A stretch of DNA of 64,000 nt, taken from the NCBI GenBank assembly GCA_951394405.1, contig OX596336.1:2542001-2606000 (forward strand). The letters run 5' to 3'. Positions 1 through 9,658 of this stretch are shown piece after piece; within the stretch, counting starts at the first letter, position 1, and each line of letters starts with the position of its first letter. Both the position numbers and the translations under genes were made by a program. This DNA is from Coprinellus micaceus. Its lineage: Eukaryota; Basidiomycota; Agaricomycetes; Agaricales; Psathyrellaceae. Below the pieces are notes generated by a model. It did not search any database. It saw only the letters and a program-made list of their open reading frames with translations, and was not told the DNA's origin.

Positions 1-418
1 AACCCCTACGGCACCATAAGACTCCGTAAGGGCAACCACACGTTGGACAATTGTACGGTGCAATCTTACACATATCCAACGCACGCTCTGACCGCCTGCA
101 CATGTCAGTCAACCTGGGCTCTCGTTTCAGTATCCTCGATGGCAAGCGAGAGGTGACTGTCCCAAACGTAACGGAAGGCGATGATTACCGTATCGTCTGT
201 AAGCGCGGTCACCTTTCCCACCTCATGGGAGCGTCGCTGACGGTCTTGATTAGTGTTTGGCGACTCTGGCAACTGGAGCGAAACGTTCTGCATCGTCCAA
301 GGTACATTGACTCCCACCCCTTGCCGATCCTAGACCTAACCATCACCCTTCTCCTTCTCCTGCAGCTCCAGCAAACCCCAAACACAGCGGCAACAAGCTC
401 AAAACCGACGACTACTGA
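1..418 (+). CDS. Kre9/Knh1-like Ig-fold cell-wall protein, 3' part only
   Basis: The 3' end of a gene that starts left of the window. Joining exons 1-25, 109-198, 254-301 and 366-418 gives one open frame of 71 residues ending in TGA at 416-418. The joined frame contains a Leu-Asp-Gly-Lys..Thr-Val-Pro-Asn-Val segment followed by Gly-Asp-Asp-Tyr-Arg-Ile-Val-Leu-Phe-Gly-Asp-Ser-Gly-Asn, the signature of the fungal Ser/Thr-rich GPI-anchor/Kre9-Knh1 N-terminal domain. The LFGDSGN core is only formed after the intron 199-253 is removed, which supports the splice model. Family members are secreted and linked to beta-1,6-glucan or wall assembly. No Ser/Thr-rich stalk or GPI signal follows, so this is a short member or a C-terminal fragment. 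The signal peptide would lie outside the window. Confidence 0.6.
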
Positions 419-615
419 GCTCCAGGACTGACCCTAGGTCCGGTTGAGTGGCAGGGACCGTAGCATGGGTTGCAGATCTTCTGGCGTAGTCTTGTCATAC
501 CCAACCCTCTAATGCACTGATAGACCTTGTCTCCCGTTGAGCCGCCTCGAACGCCGTAAAGAGATATCCCAAATGTCAAAGTCACTGCCATACCCGTACA
601 CTGGCTTGGCGCGTT

Positions 616-1824
616 TCATGCACGCCTGGTCGAAGCGCCTCGTGAAGATGTCCCGACAGTCGTCCCTCGCTTCACGGGGATCCCTGTCGAGCCTGGCGCG
701 ACTGAAGGTCGAGAACGTGTTGAAGTCGACGACTCTGACCCCAAGACGTGGTAATCAGTTGTCTGAGCCGAGTATTTAACCTAGAGCGAAGTCGCGCCTC
801 ATACCTGGTCTGATAGGAGCTGCAGCGGGCCCCCGCATTCCGCGCATTGATGCCCGAGTTCCTCGTACGCCCCTAACTCCTCCACGAGAAGCTAGGCGAT
901 CCCTCTTCGCCTGCTCGGTCCTCTCTTTCTCTTCCCTTGCGGCACGCTCGCGCTCTTCTTTGTCTCGTCGTTCGCGCTCCCTTCGTTCAGCGAGTGCCCT
1001 TTCGCGGGCAGCCTCCCGTTCTTGTTGCTCGGCAGCGAGTAGCTCCAGCCGTATTCCCTCTTCATCCTGACTCGGAGTTAGACAAGATAAAGGTAAAGGC
1101 AGCACGGCGGGGGGTTGCTCACGGCTTCGGCACCATGCCATTCCTCATCGAATATTAATCGAGCAAAGTCTTCGCTCTTGGACAATATCCGAACGTACTT
1201 GTTAAGCAACATATCCGTCTCGACCAATTGCTCTGCAACTCTCTTCTGCAATCAGCACCGCACTGTGGCATTGCACTCGAAAACACTTAATGAACGTACG
1301 TGGTTCGCAGCCCCCGCCTCGTCCAACGCCCCATTGAATTGCTCAAACGCCGTATTCAGCTTCTTCAAGATGAAGATATCGCTCTGGAGTTTGTCTTCTC
1401 TGATCTTCTCTGCCCTCCGCCTCGCTTCCTCGCTCGCTTCTTGGTTGTGTCCGTCGTCACCAAGGCCTTTCTCTTCATCGCCTTCTCCGTGGTCGTGGTG
1501 GGCGCTGGGCTCGTCTCCCTCTCCTTCCCACCGCTCATCCTCGGGGTCAATGAGCCTGCTGCTCGCATTTGCTTTCCCCTTCTGCCGTTGCTGCTGCTGC
1601 TGCTGCTCTTCGCGCTGCCGTGACGGTGCCTCCTGTGGCCTCGAAAGTAAACTAAAGGGTGCAGGTATTCCGAGTCGAATGGTCTGATCCAGGGAAAGGT
1701 CGGCTAGTGAAAGGTCGTCTGGTCGAGAATGAGACGAATCGGAAGGTAAGACTTCCGTCACATCGAGCAACTGGGAGTCATCTGCTCTGAGAGAAAAGTT
1801 TGCGGACGAATTATACGAGTCCAT
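616..1824 (-). CDS. DUO1: DASH complex subunit Duo1
   Basis: Kinetochore protein of the DASH/Dam1 ring that couples chromosomes to spindle microtubules. Exons (minus strand) 1300-1824, 1123-1245, 805-1066 and 616-734 join into 342 residues. The conserved Duo1 core is split over exons 1 and 2: an Asp-Lys-Leu-Gln-Ser-Asp-Ile-Phe-Ile-Leu-Lys-Lys-Leu-Asn helix, then Glu-Gln-Leu-Val-Glu-Thr-Asp-Met-Leu-Leu-Asn-Lys-Tyr and Leu-Ile-Phe-Asp-Glu-Glu-Trp. Exon 3 is a highly charged Glu/Arg coiled coil, and the tail is basic and Arg/Gly/Ser-rich, ending in Arg-Arg-Ala. Exon 3 could read on to a stop at 776, but splicing at 804/735 extends the same frame into a basic tail typical of fungal Duo1. A run of six Gln precedes the core. 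Start is the ATG before Asp-Ser-Tyr-Asn. Confidence 0.85.
1582..1605 (-). repeat. CAG/CTG trinucleotide run coding polyglutamine in DUO1
   Basis: A run of GCTG units on the plus strand encodes six consecutive Gln (plus one further Gln after Arg) ahead of the Duo1 core. Confidence 0.7.
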
Positions 1825-2145
1825 GAGATGTGCAAGGGGACACGGGCGAGGACGGCAGTTAGGGGAGGAGGAGATGAACGCAAGCGACAGGCCGTGAATA
1901 ATCAACAGATGCGATCATCAATCAAAGCATCGACGCGTCGCGAGTCGCGACATGACGCGATCGACATTCATGGACGAGTAAGAAGGCTCCAACACGCTCG
2001 TTCCCTTCCGTGTGCGCGTCACAATTCAAATTCACGGCAAATTACGGCTGGGAGGGCGTTACGATTCGAACATAAAAACAACATAAGTATTACAATCCGG
2101 TCTTCGGCAGTCGAAGTGCCAACGAGTAACTGAATGAGGGCCATT
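1825..2145. other. Intergenic, upstream of DUO1
   Basis: About 320 bp between DUO1 and the 3' end of the next minus-strand gene. Serves as DUO1 promoter and 5' UTR plus the neighbour's 3' UTR. No gene or clear TATA element seen. Confidence 0.6.
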
Positions 2146-3775
2146 CTACGAGGCCGAAATAGCAGTAGTACGAGAAGATGAGGGAGAAGGTCGGCCAAAC
2201 GAGCCAGAGCTGTGGGGCCAAGTATCAGTCAAGAGTAAACGGCTCGAATTGTCTGTCGCGACTTACGACACTATGCCAGCGGGAACACAGGTACCCTCGG
2301 CCATGGGGGATCGAAAGTCTTGGCTAAGGTTACGATATCTCAACGGGACTTGCATGTCCGAGAATCCCATTTTGTCAACGAACGGAGGAGAGGGGGCCCC
2401 TTTCTTGAGGTAGCGCGGGGTACGATTGGTCCCGTTGAGCATGGACGTCCCATTCTGAATGTCGACGGGCATAGGGCTGCCATTTGCATGACCATTGGGC
2501 CGCTTGGCCTCGTCTGACGCAGGGCTATGAGGAGCAGTCATCATGAGCGAAGTGCCAGCGCTGCGCGGGGTGGACTCCCGCGAGGAGCTGCTGCGCGTAG
2601 ACGTCCTCACAGGGCTCGCATAGTCAATGCTCAATGAGCTAACCCCAGGTGTGGAAAGAGGGGACAGCACATCATGCCTCGACATAAGTTGCTTGCGGGG
2701 GGTGTAACCTCTCAGATGAGGCGCACTCCCGACAGTCGTACGGGGATGCTGGGTAGGGGAGCCTCTGGGGGTGCCGTTAGTGTATCCCTCTGAGTGGGCT
2801 CGCTGGAACAACACAGAATTCTCAGGCGAAGCGAATGTCGTCGATGGCAACGAGCGGTGTTGCGTGAGACGTTGCGGCGCGGGGAAACGGCGCTCGTCAT
2901 CCCGGTGCCTGGGAGCAGCTGGCTTGGGCGTCGTGCGACTATTGCTTGGGTACCAGGAGCTATGGTAAGCGGGGGCGGCAGAGGAGATGGACAGTGCGGC
3001 CATGCCCTGCGCCCATTCGGAAGCATCCTCGAGGCGCCGTAGTTCATGTTCGACATCTTCAGCCTTGGGCGTCAAGGGAGGGGTACTTAACGCGCCCTGT
3101 GGAGGCGTATGGAAGTGATTTGGCACGATGGGGGAGGAGCTGGGGCTGTCTGCAACAATGGTACTGACTTCGTCGGCTTCTCGAGCTTCACGAAAAGCAC
3201 GCTCAGCGTCGGCCCTCGACGAGTAAGCCTCGTGAACAGAGCCTTTGACGTTGTCCACATACACCGACGCTTCGATCCTAGGGTGCTATGAGCGACCGAT
3301 AATATACACTAGCTGTGCAACATACCAGTTCGGGAATACGCCAACTCTGAGCCCGCTTGTCACGACATACCACTTGCCCGACGCACCCACGATGGGCCCG
3401 GGGCTGCGGTAGTCGATCGCGCTGAGACTTTGGCTTGGACCTAAAGGTCGACACGACGAGGTCGAGCCATGATTCGCGTTCTGAGAACTTGGCTGGCTGG
3501 TGGCACTGGAACTACCAGGCCCAAGAACTACCGCCCAGCCATTGACGAGGACTTGGCGCCACACTGTTTTCGCGTCCGACTCGGTGTGAAATGATTGGTA
3601 TACGGCGCTGGATGCCTTCACCTTGTGGGCTGTCTTCGTCCTGGACACAGACGTGTTTATGTTAACTGCATTGCGACGACGCGACGCGACAGAGGGCAAC
3701 CCACCACGAGTCATAAACGCCAGGCAGCGTGCCTTTCCTCACGACATACCACTTGCCATTGCTGGAGCGGGGCAT
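2146..3775 (-). CDS. Protein with two viroplasmin-like RNase H1 N-terminal domains
   Basis: Exons (minus) 3705-3775, 3326-3640, 2267-3277 and probably 2146-2209 give 486 residues. The first domain starts right after the initiator Met with Gly-Lys-Trp-Tyr-Val-Val and Gly-Val-Tyr-Asp-Ser-Trp; the second repeats Gly-Lys-Trp-Tyr-Val-Val, then Val-Gly-Val-Phe-Pro-Asn-Trp and Val-Lys-Gly-Ser-Val-His-Glu-Ala-Tyr. This is the small RNA/DNA-hybrid-binding fold found at the N terminus of eukaryotic RNase H1 and in plant-pararetrovirus viroplasmin. No RNase H catalytic domain follows: the remaining ~300 residues are Ser/Pro/Thr-rich and look disordered. If the last intron is not spliced the protein ends 20 residues earlier at 2263; the donor there is a perfect GTAAGT overlapping the stop, so I favour splicing. 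Nucleic-acid binding is inference from the domain; cellular role unknown. Confidence 0.72.
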
Positions 3776-4323
3776 TTCTTCGGCCCCTCTTGCAGGAAGA
3801 GTCAGAGGAAGAAATGGGAGCAAAGGGGAGGGAAACCGGAGCCGAAAGCCTTTATAGCGCTCGCAACACGTTTCCCACGTCTGGATTGAAGCTCAGCAGC
3901 GTCATTGTCCCAGACCCTGCAGGGAATCCAGGAACGCGGAGGAGCCCTCCAAACCCTATTGTCCGTATTGAAAGGCTATCCTCGGTTTCTCTGACCAGAG
4001 TCAGCCGCTACTCAGTATGCGAATCGCGGACCGTCTTCTGGCCCAATGCAGCAAACACCTTCCTTCTTTAAACACCGTCGAACGAAGGCGGACCTGTCAC
4101 CCTTCCATATCACATCCAGCAAGATGGTGCCAGGTGATATTCGATCGGCGCCTCTGTGCCACCAACACGGTCCTGGTAAGTATATTAGGCAAGGAGGTTC
4201 CACTGGGGTGACCATAAGCCCAGGGTATTATTCTTCGGAAGATATGATAATAGATCTAGAAATGACTTGCAAACAGGCTTCAGGCTCCAGACAGCATTGT
4301 GGATCGCGATCTAAACTCTTGAC
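3776..4323. other. Intergenic
   Basis: About 550 bp separating the 5' end of the viroplasmin-domain gene from the 3' end of ATG27, both on the minus strand. Short ORFs on both strands show no recognisable protein. It holds the promoter listed at 3851-3857. Confidence 0.5.
3851..3857 (-). promoter_or_regulatory. TATA-like element, viroplasmin-domain gene
   Basis: Reads CTATAAA on the minus strand, about 75 bp before the start codon at 3775, a plausible core-promoter position. Confidence 0.4.
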
Positions 4324-5424
4324 CTAGACTGCAATGTAGCCACCCCTGGACGACCGCCGTGGTCGAGCAGAAGAGCACATGTGCGAGATAACGTCCTTGA
4401 GCATATAGGGGACCTCTTGCCAGAAATCGCGGTGGCTACATGATCGGTAAGCAAAGCCATGCGTCGATTACAGTTGAATGCCGGACTCACGGTATCAGAT
4501 CCATTCCCCGAGCGCCATAGGTCGAATAGTTGTAGTACGCCCCAATTCCAAAGTACGCGATAAAGGCCAGGAGGAACCTGATCGAAAAGGAGCAGGTCAG
4601 GGCAGCCATCCTGTATTTCAAAAAAAGCGTTGCGAACGTACAGCATGAAGAACCACCCGAGTCCACTGCCTACAGGCTCGGGGTCCTTTTCGTCCTCTGG
4701 TTTGTTGCCCTCGTCGGGGTTGGGGCTACCCGCCAGGGGACAACCCGCCGCTCCGTGGTATTCAAGGTGCAGTTGTGACCCGTCGTACCCTGTGATAGTG
4801 ATGGTGGGCGATTCGATTTGGGGGTCGCACCAAAGGGTAAGTTTGAACGACTGAGCCAGAGGCGAGTCCAGGAATTGCGCTGGTGGTTGAGGGTATTCGG
4901 GCCCGTGGAATGTCAGGTTTAGATGTCGAGGGGCTGGCAACATAGCATAGTACATTAGCACGGACCAATGCTTGCGAGGACCGGCCCACCTTTTGGACTG
5001 ACTGTGAGTTCTGGGTTAAGCTTGGAGGACTGGGCGAGAGGGACGACCGAAATGACCCTTTCCGGTTCATTCTCCTTGATATTGACTTGGGTCAAGCAGA
5101 CCCTTGTCCCGCTCGGACACTTATACAAGATGAGGAAGGGCACACGACGCAGAAGACTTGCAATTGACACACCTGGTCATGTTCCTTGACCCCCTCCTTC
5201 GTTTTCAGGTCACTGCAGAGGTCAAACGCCAATGAATCGATTATCTGTGTTGGCGGTGTCTCTCGTGTCCGGTTGACGACATGTTCCCCGTTTCCTAGGC
5301 TTGTGAAGTCGTAGTGGCTTCCTTCCAATGACGGTTTGCAGTCGAAGTCGTCTGCCAGCACCGATTGACACAAGATGAGGAGGAGAAACGGGATGCTTGA
5401 GAGTGTGCTAGACCGCAGGATCAT
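4324..5424 (-). CDS. ATG27: Autophagy-related protein 27
   Basis: Type I membrane protein that cycles between Golgi, endosomes and the phagophore site and supports Atg9 traffic. Exons 5173-5424, 4990-5119, 4642-4933, 4491-4610 and 4324-4435 give 301 residues. An N-terminal hydrophobic signal peptide is followed by a Phe-Asp-Cys-Lys motif, His-Val-Val-Asn-Arg-Thr-Arg-Glu-Thr-Pro-Pro-Thr, Phe-Asp-Leu-Cys and Gly-Thr-Arg-Val-Cys-Leu-Thr: the Cys-containing MRH-type luminal domain of Atg27. Exon 4 encodes the single membrane helix, then Ile-Gly-Ala-Tyr-Tyr-Asn-Tyr, His-Arg-Asp-Phe-Trp and a basic tail ending Gly-Gly-Tyr-Ile-Ala-Val, the usual C-terminal sorting signal of the family. Length matches fungal orthologues. 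An in-frame ATG five codons upstream (5439) is the alternative start. Confidence 0.9.
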
Positions 5425-6356
5425 AGTGGAAGGAGTCAAGACGTGTCCAAGCGCAGCTCAAGTTGCACTTCGCCGTGTCGTCAGTGCGTCAATAGCTTAG
5501 ATAAGCCGGGCGCTTTTTCCCCAAAACCCGACGGCATTGCAAGTCAAATGAATTCATTAAGCAAAAGGTATCGACAAGAGTAGCTAGGTACAGTATGACG
5601 GTGATCTGTGAAGGAAAATAATCAGCAAGGCTGGTCGATGTCGGAAAGAATCGAGCAGAAGGATCAGACATCCAAAGGAAGGTCATTATAGCTCGCATCG
5701 CGCCAACCCTCACATCCAGCCCAGCGCACACCGACAAGCGGCGGCCCACACTCTCCATGCTTTTTGGGTTCACATTTCTGAGGGGGAATATAGACGTTCC
5801 GCGAGGGAGTACCCCGCGAGGAGGGCGCTCGAGTGGAAACTGCGAATGACGGAAAATTTTCATCGTAATGGGGGAAGGGAAGGATGGTGGAAAATAATGC
5901 AACAAGCTCACCATTTACAATTCCATTACGAGTCCATCGAAACGTAGGGTGAAACTAGAGGAGAAAGGATGAGCATGGAGTCGAGAAGAATACAGAATGC
6001 CATCGCAAAAAGACTCAGACAAAGCGGCACTGGCATGTACCTGTGTGCTGCGAGAGCACGAGTCTGTTGCGAACAGACTACTCTATTTCTCGGCATGGTC
6101 GGTAGGCCGGGGAAGAGAATAGGGTCATCGTTGTCCGCGATGGCATGAAAAGGAACAGAAACAGACACTTACCAGGTAGACGAGAAGGAAGAAGGTCAAG
6201 ACAGAACAGGAGATGCCCAAATTTTTATACCGCGTGAAAGGGGTCCGTGCGCCACCCAAGTCACGCGGCCTTGATCTGGACCACGTGGCCAGCGCGGACG
6301 CGTCCACTCCTAATTTAAGTGAGCCTTGGCTCTGCACCGTGACCACACCATCCACA
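5425..6356. other. Intergenic with an unresolved minus-strand locus
   Basis: About 930 bp between the divergent ATG27 and Josephin genes. It contains a strong minus-strand TATA element and several GT..AG pairs in the same direction, plus an open frame at 5489-5914. I could not build a model encoding a recognisable protein. Confidence 0.4.
6223..6231 (-). promoter_or_regulatory. TATA-like element, minus strand
   Basis: Reads GGTATAAAAAT on the minus strand, pointing toward ATG27 rather than toward the Josephin gene. About 800 bp from the ATG27 start, so it may drive an unannotated transcript or a long 5' leader. Confidence 0.4.
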
Positions 6357-8289
6357 ATGGCAGGCCTCGAAGGACTAACGTCGACGATATATCACGAGAA
6401 ACAGCAGCCAGGGTCAATGCTCTGTGCCCAACATGCCCTCAATTCTCTTCTCCGTGAGTTCGGTTCCAGATTTGAGCCAGATGGTACCTGACGACCCGCG
6501 CAGAAGGAAACTATGTACGCGAATGATCAGGAGTTCCCAGCGCAATCGACTCATCTGGATTTAGTTTACCGCGCCAGACCTTTCGTCGATCGCACAGAAC
6601 CTGGATGCACTCGAAGATAGCTATCGAGATGAGGAAGCAGAAGAGAATAGAAACATGGACGACACAGGTGCGTGCTTGTTCTCCGAGTCAGCTGGGATCC
6701 TAATCAGAGATTAACTTTCCTCAGGTTTCTTCTCAGTCCAAGTACTCGAACACGCGCTATCCGTGTGGGGCTTGAAGTACGTACAACTTGCAACCTAATT
6801 CTCGACAAGATTAATGGCTCATCCTTTCAGTCTCGTGCGGTGGAGAAGTGAGGAGATGAGACCTTATAACGATCATCCCCAGTGCGTGCCATTCTTGATA
6901 CATATTCCGCTATCGACCCTCTCACAATCATCCCAGCACCCAACTAGCATTTATTCTCCATCTCGAGCAGCATTGGTTCACTCTTCGGCGATTCGGTCCC
7001 GCTCTGCCAAATATCGAAGAGGACCCTGGCGAAGGACACTGGTACAACCTGAATTCCTTCCTTCCGGTCCCTGAGTGGGTTGGAAAGCTGTACCTGGGAA
7101 TGGTATTGCAACAAGCCGAAACAGAAGGTCCGCTCAAATCTCTACCTGGCTCGCCAAACGTCTGACTCATGTTAACCTTTTCACCCCGCCCATATAAACA
7201 GGGTACTCCGTCTTTGCCGTAACCCAAGCAGACCCTGAGGCGCCACTTGCCTTGCCTCGCACTTTAGCCGACGAAATCGCTGTCACGCTCCCTGAACCCA
7301 GTTCTGCTTCCTCTTCTACTGGCCGAAACGACTTCCAACGAACGTCTGTCACGTCCTTTTCTTCCCCACGCAGTACATTGTCTCGAGACGAAACGTCTGG
7401 TATGGACAACTTTGAAGACGAAGACTATGAACTCCAAGCAGCGCTGCAAGCCTCGCTCATGCGCGGAGACGACACAATGGATTTGGATGATGCCACAATC
7501 CCTCCACCCATCGCTTCTCGGTTCACTGTTCCTCTGCCACCATCCGGTGTGCAATCGCCTGCGTTCCCTGCTCTGGGCAGTGGACTGCAAACTCCTCAAC
7601 GCGCCGATTCCGGTTCGCTCGAACACGAGGAACTGGACCCTGTAGCTGCAAGCATGGCTCGTAACCAGCAGTTGCTGCAGCACATGCAGCGACAGCAGGC
7701 ATATGCTGCTCAAGATGCGTGGTCTGAAGGGGAGCTCAGCCCCGAAGAGGCTGAAGCGTTGCGACAGCGGAGGGAGGAAAGGAGACGGCAAGAGGAGGAG
7801 GAGGAGGAGCAACTCCGGCTTGCGATCGAGGAGAGCGAGCAGATGGCCCGCGAGAGAGCTCAGCAGTCACCTTCAAATGACGAGAAGGACGATAAGGGCG
7901 ATCCCGAATCGGATGAAGACATCGATGAAGACACGGAAAACCAACCCCAAAGCGCTTCGGCGTTCATACCATCGGCGGCATATTACAACAACGACCGCGT
8001 CTATGACGACGACGACGCAGAGCTGCAGGCTGCTTTAAAGGCGTCTCTGGAGGGCCTGTCCTCAGACTTCCAACACACGGCGCTTCGCGAGCCTGTTCGG
8101 CCAACTCACACATCATCCTCGGAGACCACACCCCCCGTGCCGGCGGCTGCAGTGTTGGACACCAAAGACAAGGACGACGCCAGTTCCATCGCGTCGACAG
8201 AGTCTGAGGCACCAGTTCCAGAGCCTGTCGAGGAGCTCAGTATAGAGGAGATTAGGAGACGAAGGTTGGCGCGATTCGGAGGGGCGTGA
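6357..8289 (+). CDS. ATXN3: Ataxin-3-type Josephin deubiquitinase
   Basis: Cysteine protease that trims ubiquitin chains in proteasome and p97/Cdc48-linked quality control. Exons 6357-6453, 6504-6514, 6565-6667, 6725-6776, 6831-6881, 6937-7127 and 7202-8289 give 530 residues. The Josephin domain covers about 1-185: Gln-Gln-Pro-Gly-Ser-Met-Leu-Cys-Ala-Gln-His with catalytic Cys23, then His117 in His-Trp-Phe-Thr and Asn142 in Trp-Tyr-Asn-Leu-Asn-Ser, completing the triad. The tail carries ubiquitin-interacting motifs: two strong ones (Tyr-Glu-Leu-Gln-Ala-Ala-Leu-Gln-Ala-Ser-Leu and Ala-Glu-Leu-Gln-Ala-Ala-Leu-Lys-Ala-Ser-Leu) and a third in a Glu-rich helix (Leu-Arg-Leu-Ala-Ile-Glu-Glu-Ser-Glu). 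The polyglutamine tract of human ATXN3 is absent. Exon 2 is an 11-nt micro-exon needed to keep the frame. Confidence 0.9.
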
Positions 8290-9658
8290 GCTCTCTGTGC
8301 CAACCCCGGTTTCTTAGATGCCCTTGAAAGAAAGCTGTCACGCGGCCAGATGGGCGGACGAAACGACTGCAGTGTATTATAGATAGATATCTCGGACTGC
8401 CTTTTGCTCTCCATACGCTTTGCTGGACATTCATACATTCATGTACTACATATCGTCAATGTACAGGCTATAGTTTGGCCTTCCCTATCAGATTTCAGGC
8501 ATATCTGTTCTGTCAGTGGTTAGCGCTTTAGCGCTTTTAGCCTTGTGCAGGAAGGCTCATCACCGGGATGCGGAAAAGGACGAACATTGATTGGGGTTCA
8601 ACCGTTCTAGGAAGCCTGAAGGTTCCCGTGGCCGTCGAAACGTTGCAACCCGGAAGGCATGAGAAATGGCTAGACTGGGCGACAGAATGTTGCATCTGCC
8701 TCGACTTGACCTTCCTGTTCATTCAATCCGGCAGTGGCGTCCGTCGACGGTGCGATGTGCCCGACTATAACACACATGTTTCGGGACTGAGGCCTGAGGA
8801 TAGACCCTTTTTGGCACCTGTGCGATGATTGGTTAGTCTTGAAGTGAATTGAAACCTCGTTGCAGGAAGAAACGGGGTCCGATGGCAAATTACAACACTG
8901 TCATCCAGCCAACACCTGCGCATTGAATGCACGGTATTGGGCGGTTATCCACCACGATGGTAGAAAACGCAGCATTTCCTTGAGAAACCTGGAATTCCAG
9001 AATCTCGATTGTCGTCCTGAAGCAAAGTTGAGGAATTGGAGCTTACCATCGACACGTCGAACGCGATGGTACTGGAATGAAGTCAAGCCGAATGGCGCGT
9101 GGTCCCGCAATTGGGGTGCCTTCAACGCGTGGGAAGGTTCGCGTAAGGCATAGGACGTTGGGCGCTTGGTGGTGTATGTTCCACGGGAGGCGGTTTCATG
9201 GAATGAATGAATGAGGCAGAAAATGGTAGTGTTGTCATTTTTTCCAGGCAGAAACAGTCCAGCTCATCCCGGGTCTCTCATTGTCAAAAACAGTCCGGTA
9301 CTCCCCTTCAGTGCCAGAACCGGTGTTGTAGAGCTGGAATGGCACCTCCGAGCCTGTCCCGCAGAGACCCCTTCGTATCGCCTGGAGGGGCCATCCAGAC
9401 AACTGAATTTATCGCGTTTAACCTGTTCTGGAGCGAAGGGGTGCTAGAAATAAGGGGAGGAGGGCACGTGTGTGTGAGATGTATTGAAATGGTCCCGCAC
9501 ACCATCCGCGTGCGGGGCACTGGCCTCTCTTGTCCTCGACCCCCCCGCGTCGTGGCACCATCTTCTGCATTCTCGCTGCTACAAGAGCAGCGAACCCTCC
9601 TGGGTTGCCCAGCATACCACTCTCGTCGTAGTAGTTGCTTGCCCGGACCGCTCGCTCC
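8290..9658. other. Intergenic, no gene recognised
   Basis: About 1.4 kb between two plus-strand genes. Small ORFs occur on both strands (for example 8860-9153) but none joins into a recognisable protein. Confidence 0.45.

Noticed and set aside
2146..3775. Integrated caulimovirus-like element
   Set aside because: Only the small viroplasmin-like fold is present, inside an intron-containing fungal gene with no reverse transcriptase, movement or coat-like frames nearby. The fold is a normal part of eukaryotic RNase H1.
7264..7812. Minus-strand ORF of 182 codons
   Set aside because: Antisense to the ataxin-3 last exon, including a Leu run that is the mirror of the GAG repeat.
8860..9153. Plus-strand ORF upstream of the RING gene
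   Set aside because: Trp/Arg/Asn-rich translation resembles nothing known and has no promoter signal.
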